From NCBI GenBank assembly GCA_048380335.1, contig DBFCCI010000034.1, forward strand, positions 5,976-69,975: a stretch of 64,000 nt of DNA, written 5' to 3'. Below the pieces are notes generated by a model. That model was not told where the DNA came from and did no database searches. It saw only the letters and a program-made list of their open reading frames with translations. Numbering within the stretch: the stretch's first letter is position 1; each line of letters starts with the position of its first letter. A program made the translations under genes and the position numbers. The stretch comes from Lachnospira sp900551945. Its GTDB lineage: Bacteria > Bacillota > Clostridia > Lachnospirales > Lachnospiraceae. This document shows positions 20,101-26,761 of this stretch, piece after piece.

Positions 20101-20175
20101 GGAGGATAAACTTTTAATATTATCCGTTAATGTTCTTATTTCCGTTTTTGTTTCTAATATTTTATTTTGGATTTT
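14161..20175 (-). CDS. Tape measure protein, C-terminal part (2,004 codons; 3' exon or fragment)
   Basis: The frame is open from just after a TAG at 20176-20178 to the TAA at 14161. Its N-terminal edge has no ATG or good ribosome binding site (first TTG at 19968), as expected for a 3' exon. It is alpha-helical and coiled-coil rich, with a hydrophobic segment (STPAGWATLAVVAIGAATVAL) and repeated ~45-residue units of the type ENYPELYNQLGSVYDNDKEN. The tape measure protein sets tail length and helps genome entry. Together with the 374-residue N-terminal part the product would be about 2,380 residues, implying a long tail (roughly 350 nm at 1.5 angstrom per residue). It needs splicing to make one protein. 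Confidence 0.82.
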   Translation of the reverse strand, partial: KIQNKILETKTEIRTLTDNIKSLSSVRLDFSNLNKNQIASVGEIDSNQIGNYISEIQAISNTDYGDFDELRFQEYTNALANLEPQQQAILLSTQGLTNAEIQQTLALRALNPELINQSMSEAGLLKSKQSLTNAQIEENLQTVLGADADINATRSALGLKNITESEAQSVSKLTKRNLEAAIASGKLTQTQAAQLANIWGIDLALNKNASTTLPKWIATLQASAKVIWENVKATATWLVSTPAGWATLAVVAIGAATVALIKHTKSLEDLQEAAKESKSVYDDTINEIQSLNEELSKTKSRIDELQGKESLTILEQNELDKLKATNEELEREIRIKEAIAKSQGKQAADDAETAITKVSEKYNAHVESMDTYSEFGGSFVSYDRGDRIDAANWDIAQAEQNNKELEVLYAKRKEIEDKYNNNVSEFQNDKEWQKNNKDIDSKKSYIKSVEDSAGSYINDLMKEDDGLYDSDGKVIKGKEELVNRLLQLYTKFDEYNSKGNYVDTFISTLQDKGISEASANEIKNQLSDAELKQVAQLDIKPYINENSTIDTVRRAIKKAQEEADKNQVIFTKDPSDLLQESDNKSQTATLADLKSEANLMQNLQKEMQETGTIGVDTMQSIMKQFPEATEALYDYISGVKNSTELFSDLENVYNTDKEQYINSMLEKNQANEDFFASLKAGYPEVFAQIQGFLNQENALFEQNKNNYINSIIEQKDTCEAFLSFIRENYPELYNQLGSVYDNDKENFIRHVFAENEQNQEFIEGLSIIYPELANALGTVYGNDVTNWESMEQAKAQITANLINQLNEVWSQYFDGISETFGAYGTILENADGSGYTYMAHQDDSFDYDHNMLEDEWQASQPAIKAYNNVKEQMNNSIKLVNASIQDLQSSAYEKVESSVGGLDWRDLTNDTNSSSFDNSNNYDSDNFPSYDNDISDTSNEPTPEDFDWIERAVKKIERTISNLSSIVEDTYSNWSERNNVLLSELSAVSEQISIQEQSAQKYFELADNVGLEEDYQNLIKNGDFNIETITDDGLKERIKNYQDYYDKATEAQDKAKELRKTYNDLNNQRLDHLTSEFDQLNNSNTIAIKYAQNGIDDSHASYYAKDSVIVQQQSNYLNYLAVKQQERQRIIDEFSATGIDINSEAGYKWLTTLQDIDDEIIKLNDDLKNLNDTKFDNLSNEFKNTYQWIEEQNNIWKDKVEDTFTNWTDRNNAVDNLKSTIQQQIAQYNQYRNQVMQLFQEANEDGNSEAAQKYYSEIFSIDSALRTLDQDYNSTTTTVLNNSVSKFEQNYSSIEKTINDTENIMNDSTKSYIERNNALILQTSNIAQAIVEQEEQKAKLERELAQSGIEPNTEEWYNWQEQIKTCDNTIQELQENSRSLNKQKFDNISSQFEEINNIISNSINILEKYIAIAETKGLFIDKSLYTKSIDFYETQLNNQLNERDRLTEAMNKAITDGVDQSSEEFNSMNSQIKNVNATILETTNTIESLKNSIKELDFSKFEYLQDSFSDFSAEGNYYIDLVDKIGKDLYDDKGNVTKEGITTVALHLQNKDIYLNQAKHYSDKIKEIDAELLNASTNKELIEKKKEYVEALRQANLSAMSEKKSVEDLVKNGYQKQLDYIQQIIDKKKEQMDTESDVYEYQKTIAEKTENLSKLYKQRTALTQMNDDSEENVKRLQELKVSIEEAEKDLQETEYEKMKTDRQKQLDNFQNEFSDMMDNMLQNIDENLINIVNEVNSSSTAIISTLKELSKSSGLDLSETIREIYANGSSYANLNIDISAIDQNYSKANQAIVNIETSIKNFITNMEEESKKKQYGIDVDTSLNNKVNEVNTSINNTIGVMTGLNNTIKEASESNLSSLNDSIKALISAMNENTNNYYIDKTPVEYAYTQEDRAIPISAVENGMAFNDAMTENLYNLSKDGFISNISSITTPVATANNNISTPTTISYSIDMGGVTINDVNNPNDFAQQLRSTIANDVKTKKILKASTIDLLSGKSEKEAYKYI

Positions 20176-20188
20176 CTATTTATGAATA

Positions 20189-20217
20189 TTGAATTTAATT
20201 TATTAATTTGTTATAAT
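20189..20217 (+). promoter_or_regulatory. Sigma-A type promoter of the cargo gene
   Basis: TTGAAT (20189-20194) and TATAAT (20212-20217) are separated by exactly 17 bases and face the plus-strand gene at 20240. This gives the insert its own constitutive-type transcription, antisense to the tape measure gene. Confidence 0.75.
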
Positions 20218-20239
20218 TATTAAAAAAAGGAGATTTCAT

Positions 20240-20575
20240 ATGAATAAAAACTATGTTGTTGAGGGAAAATATAAAGGTATAAAAATTAATTATGGTTCAA
20301 CTCGTGTATGGGTTGAAACTAATCCTTATTCTCATAATATAAATCGCATGTATATATCTTCCTATACAGTAATAGACGAAACCAATAAAGAAGAATATTC
20401 TTTTTGGAAAGGAGCTTTAGGTGTAGCACTATTTGGTAGTGCTGGTGCTATTACTGGTGTAAAAGGAAAGAAAACAACAGAATATCTTGTTTCTATTGAA
20501 TGGAAAGAGGGTGGAAAAAGCTTGATTTGCATTGATGGCGACTGTTATAAAGTACTTGTTAAAAGTATGTTTTAA
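20240..20575 (+). CDS. Hypothetical glycine-zipper protein (111 aa) inside tape measure insertion
   Basis: This small protein starts at ATG 20240 behind AAAAGGAG. It has a beta-rich start, a central hydrophobic glycine-zipper segment (GALGVALFGSAGAITGVKGKK) and a C-terminal SIEWKEGGKSLICID motif. Similar small proteins with a central Gly-rich helix are common hypothetical proteins in Firmicutes; the function is unknown. It has a 17-bp spaced promoter and lies on the strand opposite all surrounding tail genes, so it behaves as an independent cargo gene. Confidence 0.72.
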   Translation: MNKNYVVEGKYKGIKINYGSTRVWVETNPYSHNINRMYISSYTVIDETNKEEYSFWKGALGVALFGSAGAITGVKGKKTTEYLVSIEWKEGGKSLICIDGDCYKVLVKSMF

Positions 20576-20841
20576 TATTTTAAAAATGAAAAAATAAATA
20601 CATAAAAAATGGATTGTTATGATGACAATTAATTCTATACTTTATATGTTTTTATTATTGTAATAGTCCATTTTAATACTTAATAGTAACCTAATATAAA
20701 TTCTTATCATTTCCACTTGAACTTTATTTGCCTTATTATAATATTTCTTAATCTAATAATAAACTCTCTAGTCATTTTTAGTTGCATTATAAAAAATAAT
20801 GTAGTAATATAAATTCATAAAATAAGTAGAGGTTTTTGCCA

Positions 20842-21021
20842 ATGATGAAAGTATTTTATTGCCCTAGTTGTCACAGAATTGCATATACAAAGTATTTACA
20901 TGTAAGATGTAAAACTTGTGACAAGGATTGTATTAGATTAAAGATTACTTATTCAGAATACACTATGCTTAATGCTGATGAAAGAAAAGAGTATCTGAAT
21001 AAGCTGAATTTAAAACATTAA
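20842..21021 (+). CDS. Small zinc-ribbon protein (59 aa) inside tape measure insertion
   Basis: A 59-residue protein with two metal-binding knuckles, CPSCH and CKTC, followed by a YSEYTMLNADERKEYLNKL helix. ATG 20842 follows AGAGG (20828-20832) with 9-base spacing; ATG 20845 is also possible. It is on the plus strand and ends right against the 3' end of the group I core. Function is unknown; DNA or RNA binding is only suggested by the zinc ribbon. Confidence 0.65.
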   Translation: MMKVFYCPSCHRIAYTKYLHVRCKTCDKDCIRLKITYSEYTMLNADERKEYLNKLNLKH

Positions 21022-21029
21022 TTATATTC

Positions 21030-21440
21030 AATATTCACGTTATGCTTCTTCTTTAGCTGGTCTGGTTACCAGCGAGCATAACCTATCATATTCTATGATA
21101 GAAACTTAGACTGTACTTCCATATCTTTATAAGATATCGTGCCTTCCAGTCGTTGAACCTTCGTCCTCTCATTAGAGTAGGAGGGTAGCTTAACCTTCGC
21201 TACTTTCGCTTGGCTGCGGATATGTAATCTTATATAATAATATATTATATTGTTCACTTAGCATTATTGGTTAGCATATAAACAAATATCAACTTTTCCC
21301 ATCTTTCGACTCTATCATATATAATGTTATCCAATATATACTTTTGCATGATATTAATAATACAATCCCCGATACAATAATATTAAATATTATTGTCAAT
21401 TTGACACCCATCTTTATTTTATTTGGCGATTGCTATATGG
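21030..21440 (-). ncRNA. Group I intron ribozyme core
   Basis: Reading the minus strand, the segment holds the ordered group I core: a P4-like CCGCAGCCAAGC element (about 21220-21209), a P5 hairpin GTAGC...GCTAC, a P6-like hairpin CTCTAATGAGAG, the conserved GTTCAACGACTGGAAGG box, a P8 hairpin GATATC-TTATAAA-GATAT (about 21138-21121), and the P7 partner ACAGTCTAAG pairing CAGTC with GACTG. A P9 hairpin (CTATCAT...ATGATAG) and a P9.1-like stem (TTATGCT...AGCATAA) follow. A strong hairpin (CTATATGG...CCATATAG, about 21456-21433) at the other end fits P1/P2. Group I introns self-splice with guanosine. Orientation matches the tape measure gene. Confidence 0.85.
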
Positions 21441-21445
21441 CATTA

Positions 21446-22570
21446 CTACCATATAGGGCAAAATCGTTGTTTTGATTCACCTTTACCAAAGAATAATCCA
21501 CTAACAATTCCTATTGAACCCCAAGAGCCTATAAGATTTGTAAACTTATTTGCAACAGTCAGAAGAGAATTTAACGCATTAACAGCAGTAACAATTGCAT
21601 CAGAATCTGTAATATTGTAAACTGTATTTGTCCATGTATTCGATAAACGATTTAGCGAACCCTCCCAAGAACTTGTACTTATTTGAGCTTCTTTTGCCAT
21701 AGTTCCTTGTCCATCAGCAAATTGTTCAAGCAGTAATTTGTATGTATCCTCATAATGAGTTAATAGCGCATCAAACTGCGTTGCCTGTGATTTTTCACCT
21801 AAAGAGCTTAGAAGATTCTCTTTTCTTACATCATTTGAAGATAATTTGTTATAAGCCTTAGACAAATCTTCTAATACGTCCATAGCATCTCTTGTTTGTG
21901 AAATACCATTTTTAGTTTCTTTTAATGAAACACCTAACGCATTACATGCTTTTTCATATTTTGCCAATCCATTAGCATTAATACCTTCTTCTTCATCTGA
22001 AACTTGTTTTATATTAAGTAAAATTGTTTTAAATGTGTTTGCAACGTCTGCACCACTTTGATGTGTAGCAGATGCCATTGTTGCTAAAGCTGCAGTAAGT
22101 TGACTGACATCAACGCCTATAGAAGCGGCAGTAGTACCAACAATTGACATACCTTCTGATAAATCAGACATTGTTATATTATTATTATCACAAATTACAT
22201 TTATACCATCTAAAGCTTCAGTAAGTTTTTTGACAGAACCCTCCATATTATATGCTGTATCAGTTGCAATTATCATTCTATTAGCAATTTCGGCAGTCAT
22301 ATCTCCTGCATTTTGGGCAGAAAGAGATAATTCAGCCAGAGCTTCTGAATTTTTATAACCAGCACTAAACATATCTTGAACATCGGATAAATAATCAGTT
22401 GCAGATTTTCCATATTTAGAAGCAGTAGTAAAAGACTTTTTTCCAATATTACTTAAATCAGTTTTTGTTAAATCTTGATTGATTTTGCTAATTTGTGTAA
22501 GATATGTATTTATATTTTTTAACTCAGGTAAGGCTTCTTTTAATCTTTTTTCAAAATCATCTATATTCAT
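21446..22570 (-). CDS. Tape measure protein, N-terminal part (5' exon or fragment)
   Basis: The 374-residue product carries the phage tail tape measure core of the TP901 type: NAGDMTAEIANRMIIATDTAYNMEGSVKKLTEALDG, the GTTAASIGVDVSQLTAALATMAS segment and STSSWEGSLNRLSNTWT. Homologues continue for hundreds of residues beyond the SGLFFGK segment, but here the frame ends with a TAG inside the P1/P2-like hairpin of the intron. ATG 22570 follows AAAGGAG. The remainder of the protein resumes at 20175, so this is best read as a 5' exon; without splicing it is a truncated pseudogene piece. Confidence 0.85.
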   Translation of the reverse strand: MNIDDFEKRLKEALPELKNINTYLTQISKINQDLTKTDLSNIGKKSFTTASKYGKSATDYLSDVQDMFSAGYKNSEALAELSLSAQNAGDMTAEIANRMIIATDTAYNMEGSVKKLTEALDGINVICDNNNITMSDLSEGMSIVGTTAASIGVDVSQLTAALATMASATHQSGADVANTFKTILLNIKQVSDEEEGINANGLAKYEKACNALGVSLKETKNGISQTRDAMDVLEDLSKAYNKLSSNDVRKENLLSSLGEKSQATQFDALLTHYEDTYKLLLEQFADGQGTMAKEAQISTSSWEGSLNRLSNTWTNTVYNITDSDAIVTAVNALNSLLTVANKFTNLIGSWGSIGIVSGLFFGKGESKQRFCPIW

Positions 22571-22633
22571 AAATTGATATTCTCCTTTCAAGATTTATAT
22601 TTATTGAATAGAAAGGGTAGGTAAGCATATTAA

Positions 22634-22873
22634 TCATTTTTCTATTACATTGTCTTGTGAAGCCTGTAAATGTGTTTCATTATGAATAATCTCTGCTAAT
22701 TTACTAATAAATTCATCTTGCAGTTCATCAATTGGAACATTCTTCATAGCAAAATATAAATTTTTAATAGTAGTGGTAATATCTTTCTTTTCATTAATTA
22801 TTTCTTCAATAGCAGAGTAGAGCAATAACTTAATTTTATGTTCTTTAATTTTCATTTTAAAATATGTGACCAT
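22634..22873 (-). CDS. Hypothetical small protein before the tape measure gene (79 aa)
   Basis: A 79-residue helical protein starts at ATG 22873 behind GAAGGA. No family is recognised. The position directly before the tape measure gene is where tail assembly chaperones usually lie, but the sequence shows no clear signature and no slippery frameshift site was identified, so I do not assign that role. Confidence 0.6.
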   Translation of the reverse strand: MVTYFKMKIKEHKIKLLLYSAIEEIINEKKDITTTIKNLYFAMKNVPIDELQDEFISKLAEIIHNETHLQASQDNVIEK

Positions 22874-22903
22874 AATTTTCCTTCTTTCACTTTAATTTTA
22901 TTA

Positions 22904-23380
22904 TTATAAGCCATCATGTAAAAGTTTTTGATACATTTCAGATATAAATTTCATACTTTCGTTTATAATATCATTTTTTAAATCATGTTCTTTGAGAATA
23001 TCAGCATATCTTTTATGTGTATTAAAAATATACATAAAAGCTTCATTATTTGGCTTTTGTCCACTTGATAATGCTGAACAAAAATCAAGAATGGTTTTTC
23101 TCATATCTTCAATATCTTTATAAAGTAGTTGTTCTTGTATTCCATCAATTCCTTTGGATATTTTAGATATTTCATTGTATTGCCATTTATCATGTTTTTC
23201 TAATGTGGCAATTCTATCTTCAATAGTTTCTTTATCTTCTTCAATTCCTGTTTTTATACGAAATTTCTTTTTAAAATATCCAAATATTTCTATAATTTCT
23301 TTAAAAGCAAATAAGATAGTAAAGAAACTTACAATAATTAATATATAATTAATCTGTGTTAAATCTTGTATTTGTGACAC
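22904..23380 (-). CDS. Membrane-anchored coiled-coil protein next to holin (158 aa)
   Basis: One N-terminal transmembrane helix (about residues 12-32, INYILIIVSFFTILFAFKEII) is followed by a basic turn and a coiled-coil cytoplasmic part. The start is GTG 23380, seven bases after the holin stop, with AGGTAAAG upstream. The layout resembles holin-associated XhlA-type or spanin-like accessory proteins, but no homology is claimed. Its tight linkage to the holin suggests a lysis role. Confidence 0.62.
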   Translation of the reverse strand: MSQIQDLTQINYILIIVSFFTILFAFKEIIEIFGYFKKKFRIKTGIEEDKETIEDRIATLEKHDKWQYNEISKISKGIDGIQEQLLYKDIEDMRKTILDFCSALSSGQKPNNEAFMYIFNTHKRYADILKEHDLKNDIINESMKFISEMYQKLLHDGL

Positions 23381-23386
23381 TCATCT

Positions 23387-23656
23387 TTACCTAACTTTTC
23401 TATATTCAATAAAATTTTTAAAGGCCTCATACATACCAGTTGAAGCCAAGCCAGACACTAATCCACCGAGTAAAATTTCAGGTGTAAATGACATGTTCAG
23501 CCACACATTTAACACAATACCAAGTACTCCCATAATAGCAGGAATATACTTATTTATAAATTTTGTCGTTATAACATTTTTTAATATATACCCTATACAT
23601 AAACAAATTCCAACAATTATTGGAATTGCATAATTTGTTAAAAAAGATAAATCCAT
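23387..23656 (-). CDS. Phage holin, Hol44-type
   Basis: An 89-residue membrane protein with three predicted transmembrane segments. The pattern NYAIPIIVGICLCIGYILKN, FINKYIPAIMGVLGIVLNVWLN and FTPEILLGGLVSGLASTGMYEAFKNF matches the Hol44 holin family. It should form the membrane lesion that releases the GH25 lysozyme. Unusually it lies between the tail tube and tape measure genes, about 19 kb upstream of the lysozyme on the same strand. Confidence 0.88.
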   Translation of the reverse strand: MDLSFLTNYAIPIIVGICLCIGYILKNVITTKFINKYIPAIMGVLGIVLNVWLNMSFTPEILLGGLVSGLASTGMYEAFKNFIEYRKVR

Positions 23657-23723
23657 TATATTTTTCTCCTAGCATTTTATTTGTCTGTTTTTATCCATTC
23701 TTGATATGATTAATGTGAAAAGC

Positions 23724-23764
23724 AGGGATAGTATAACTTTTGGTATTATAGTTATACTATCCCT
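23724..23764 (-). terminator. Hairpin after tail tube gene
   Basis: A perfect 15-bp inverted repeat (AGGGATAGTATAACT at 23724-23738 and its complement at 23750-23764) with an 11-base loop follows the tail tube stop. There is no strong T run; a partial terminator or mRNA 3'-end stabiliser would fit high tail tube expression. Confidence 0.6.
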
Positions 23765-23818
23765 ATATTGTTTAACTAAAATATAGAAATTACTATCTTA
23801 CAATGTTTTTATTAATAA

Positions 23819-24550
23819 TTATTCTTCAATAAGAATAAGGTCTAACATATTGTCATCTTGGTCACAAAGCATATCACAAGTGATAGTTATTGCATTTGGG
23901 TCACCATTATTAGAATATGATAAACTTATATTACTTTGTGGTGCAACTTTATAAACAACAAGATGATATGGTAATACTTCATCATCTTCAGTTTTCATAA
24001 TAGTATCTCCATAAACAGTAAAACTCTTAGGAAAACTTGTTGATTTAATACTAATTCTTTCTACCTTTTCAGTAAGTTCTTTTATGTAATAAACAATTAC
24101 CTTATCTCCTTGACTAAGAGCAGAAGTAAGAGTAACTTTATTTGCTGCAACAGTATTTGCAAGCTCAGTGCCACAATCATCATCAGCCTTATAAACGGCA
24201 ACTGTTCCAGCTACAGGAGTTTCAGACAATGTTATTTCTGTACCATTTTCACCAATAACAAGTTCTTCTCTATTCATAAACTTTGCTGTCTTAGAAACTT
24301 CTCCACCAGTAATTAACTGCCATAACTTAACTGTTTGAATTTGTGTTTCAATAGTAAGAGTTCCACCTCTTTCACCTGTAAATACCACTTTCTTAGGGTG
24401 TCCTTTTCCACCATAGGCATATATATTTTCACCTGTAAGTTCTGTAGTTGTTACATTGGCAAAATCTAAATTTAAAAAAGGTTTCTTTGTAGCATAATCT
24501 ACAAAAACAAGGTCGCAGACTTCTCTATTTGTTATATTTTTATTTGACAT
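23819..24550 (-). CDS. Probable major tail (tube) structural protein
   Basis: A 243-residue beta-rich protein. The N-terminal half (NREVCDLVFVDYATKKPFL, GGKGHPKKVVFTGERGGTLTIETQ, LWQLITGG) resembles tube-type structural proteins of clostridial phages. A central Ig-like insert (PVAGTVAVYKADDDCG) and a final ITCDMLCDQDDNMLDLILIE segment follow. ATG 24550 is preferred behind GGAGG; an upstream TTG contains that site. A stem-loop after the stop and placement upstream of the tape measure support an abundant tail tube subunit. Assignment rests on pattern and context. Confidence 0.65.
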   Translation of the reverse strand: MSNKNITNREVCDLVFVDYATKKPFLNLDFANVTTTELTGENIYAYGGKGHPKKVVFTGERGGTLTIETQIQTVKLWQLITGGEVSKTAKFMNREELVIGENGTEITLSETPVAGTVAVYKADDDCGTELANTVAANKVTLTSALSQGDKVIVYYIKELTEKVERISIKSTSFPKSFTVYGDTIMKTEDDEVLPYHLVVYKVAPQSNISLSYSNNGDPNAITITCDMLCDQDDNMLDLILIEE

Positions 24551-24598
24551 TTTATGTACCTCCAATTTTTATTTAATATAAAATTTTTTAATAAAAAC

Positions 24599-25369
24599 TT
24601 AGTTATTATCTATTCTTTTAAACCAATCTGAAATATTAAATTGTTTCTTTTCATCGCCCCAAACAGCAACGCTTAATGCACTAATATCATAAATATTGTT
24701 ATTTGATAATCTATTAAAAGTATCCCATAATTGATAAATAGTTAGTTCCCAAATATTTAATATATTGATAGAGGGGTGTTTATTTGCTACTACAGATATA
24801 ATATTTCCTAATGCTAAGTCTTTATTAACTGTCACATTCTTTTTACTTTTTTCTTTTGCTTTATTGATTTTGTTAAAAATCTCTAAAGCCTTTTCATTTT
24901 TAATTTCACTTTTATCATATATATAATTATCTTTGCGATTATTTAACTGAAGTATACAGTTTTTTACATCTGTAAAATTATTTTTATTGATAAATCCTAT
25001 TATTTTACCATCAATATTTTTACTAATAAAACAATTATAATTAATATCAAATTCAAATGACTCTAAAATAAAAAAATTTAATGCTTGTTGTAATAGTTTA
25101 ATTCCATCTTGAGTATATATTAGTAAGTCAAAAATTGTTAATTTTTCTTCTTGTTTTTCAGATATTTTTTCAGATTGTGGTTTTAAACCATTAAACTTAA
25201 AGCCCTCTTCTTTAGTTATTATGAAAGGTGACAAATAATAATTATAATTGTTTATTCCTAATTCATTTATTTCTTTTAATGTAGGAGATTTTATATGTCC
25301 AACATTTTGAAGGTAAATAGGAGTAGGTGATATTAAATCAAAATAATCAATATGAAGCAAAATAGTCAC
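24599..25369 (-). CDS. Phage protein, possible tail assembly protein (256 aa)
   Basis: A mostly helical, charged protein preceding the tail tube gene. The N-terminus HIDYFDLISPTPIYLQNVGHIKSPTLKEINELGINNYNYYLSPF resembles a conserved phage protein of large Firmicute phages, and the C-terminal SALSVAVWGDEKKQFNISDWFKRI is tail-chaperone-like. The start could be GTG 25369 or TTG 25360; GAGGTG sits better for the TTG. Function is not established. Confidence 0.62.
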   Translation of the reverse strand: MTILLHIDYFDLISPTPIYLQNVGHIKSPTLKEINELGINNYNYYLSPFIITKEEGFKFNGLKPQSEKISEKQEEKLTIFDLLIYTQDGIKLLQQALNFFILESFEFDINYNCFISKNIDGKIIGFINKNNFTDVKNCILQLNNRKDNYIYDKSEIKNEKALEIFNKINKAKEKSKKNVTVNKDLALGNIISVVANKHPSINILNIWELTIYQLWDTFNRLSNNNIYDISALSVAVWGDEKKQFNISDWFKRIDNN

Positions 25370-25384
25370 CTCTCTTTAATTTTA

Positions 25385-26250
25385 AAATCAAATGAATTAA
25401 ATATTTATTTCAAGCTGAGACAATTGACTTGATACATTAGCATCTATCATCATTGGAGATGAATTGTCACACTGTCAGTTAAACAGTAGCTAACAACAAC
25501 ACCGATTTCATTGGCTATCGGCAAACTCTTACTATGAAGTATTATAGATTTCCTTTTATTGCATCGTTCCTTACTAGGTTTAGAAATGATAATTTCTTAC
25601 AGTTGCAATATAACTGTACTTTCTCATATAACACCTTGCGAGTGTTATATGTGTCCATATTACAGGACAATAAGTTGTTTTTTTCTTCATAGTTGTACAC
25701 ACTTTTGCTTACTATGTTAATATTTAAATTTTAATTTGTAACTTGTATTCTGGATAATTAAATAAACAATCGTATGATGAGGTGTACATTTAACAATCTG
25801 TACATTTTGAGTACAGCCCAGTTATCACCATTTTGCTCAACTTGCTATCGTTTTGCTTCTTAGACTGATACCTGTCTTTCGATTTAAGACACCAATTCTA
25901 AAATCCAATCAGCACTTATACTTGCAATATTTGCACCAATTGTACATAAATCCTTCCCACATTTCTGTGTTAATACAGCGCATTTTTCATTACGCCCACC
26001 TCATCAAATTATTTGTAATAGAAAACTAGAACAATAATTATAATGGTCATTAACAGTTGTCCTCTGACTTTAGATAAGGTATAGATTATATGTGTTTTCT
26101 GTCAAACTGTATAAATACAGTCGCAGTCTTAGAAATATTAGACTACTTTATACATGTCACCATGCTTATGTAATGACCCGAAACCAGCCACCTACAAAGT
26201 AGGAAAGTATAGATTTTTTTTAATTCTTTTATGAAAAAGCTAATAGAAGA
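25385..26250. ncRNA. Candidate large structured noncoding RNA (~850 nt; GOLLD/ROOL-like in character)
   Basis: No ORF of note exists on either strand, yet the segment is visibly richer in G+C than its neighbours and dense in hairpins. Examples: CATATAACAC with GTGTTATATG, CTGTAC with GTACAG, CCGAT with ATCGG, TGTCC with GGACA, ACTGTA with TACAGT, AGTCT with AGACT, GACAATT (25419-25425) with AATTGTC (25462-25468) enclosing CATCT/AGATG. A perfect 10-bp long-range pairing joins TGATGAGGTG (25775-25784) to CACCTCATCA (25997-26006). It lies between the HU-like gene and the tail block. Size, phage setting and architecture recall GOLLD or ROOL RNAs, but I cannot confirm the class or the strand. Confidence 0.6.
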
Positions 26251-26259
26251 ACAATAGTC

Positions 26260-26559
26260 TTATTTATCAAAATAATTATTTAATTTTCTATTGTAATAAC
26301 GAGTAACTTTAGGTTTTGTCCAAATTCTCGCATCACATTGAATATCATCATACGTATGTATATTTCTTTTAGGAATATAATTACATTCTAAACTTAAACC
26401 ATCTAAAATTTTTACTACTGTATTTTCAGTAGGAGTAGCAGAAGATAAGTAGTCAAATATACATTTTTCTGTTCGCTTAAATATTTTACGTACAATATCT
26501 ATATTTATATTCTCTTTTTCTGCAATTTCCTTAATAATATTTTCTTGTGTAATTGTCAA
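26260..26559 (-). CDS. HU-like DNA-binding protein
   Basis: A 99-residue protein of HU/IHF size. It has the expected N-terminal helical pair (ENIIKEIAEKENINIDIVRKIFKRTEKCIFDYL), a beta start (VVKILDGLSLEC) and a basic C-terminal arm ending RKLNNYF. The start is TTG 26559 behind AGGAGG. In phage SPbeta the HU-like yonN follows the RNA polymerase gene yonO; the same order is seen here. It may bend or coat template DNA for the phage polymerase. Divergent from host HU, so the fold assignment is tentative. Confidence 0.62.
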   Translation of the reverse strand: MTITQENIIKEIAEKENINIDIVRKIFKRTEKCIFDYLSSATPTENTVVKILDGLSLECNYIPKRNIHTYDDIQCDARIWTKPKVTRYYNRKLNNYFDK

Positions 26560-26675
26560 ATATAATCATTCCTCCTAACTGTATAAATTCATTTGTACAA
26601 ATATATTTTGATTTATAAATAGGTAAATTTGCCTTATACGACATATTGTTCTCCATATACGTACAAATAAAGTTA

Positions 26676-26750
26676 ATTTTTCAACCATTATTAGTGGACT
26701 TTTAATATTTTTAGTTAATATTAAAAGTCCATGTATAATGGTCGAAAAAT
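26676..26750 (-). terminator. Very long hairpin after the YonO-like gene
   Basis: A nearly perfect ~30-bp stem-loop: TTTTTC-ACCATTAT-TGGACTTTTAATATT on one arm pairs with AATATTAAAAGTCCA-ATAATGGT-GAAAAA on the other, with a 7-base loop. It lies 12 bases past the polymerase stop and before the HU-like gene. It could terminate or punctuate transcription, or give an RNase III-type processing site. Confidence 0.7.
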
Positions 26751-26761
26751 CTCTATAACAA

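Larger units (their letters stand above)
20165..21445. mobile_element. Insertion splitting the tape measure gene: group I intron core plus two opposite-strand genes
   Basis: The tape measure frame stops near 21446 and resumes near 20175. The ~1.28 kb between has a group I ribozyme core on the minus strand (21030-21440) and two genes read on the plus strand. No minus-strand endonuclease ORF is present. Either the whole segment is one large intron with cargo in its 3' peripheral region, or an intron and a separate cassette landed together. Exact splice sites could not be fixed by eye. Confidence 0.75.

Noticed and set aside
25385..26250. Group II intron or second group I intron
   Set aside because: No domain V-like hairpin, no GTTCAACGACT box, and both flanking genes appear complete, so nothing is interrupted.
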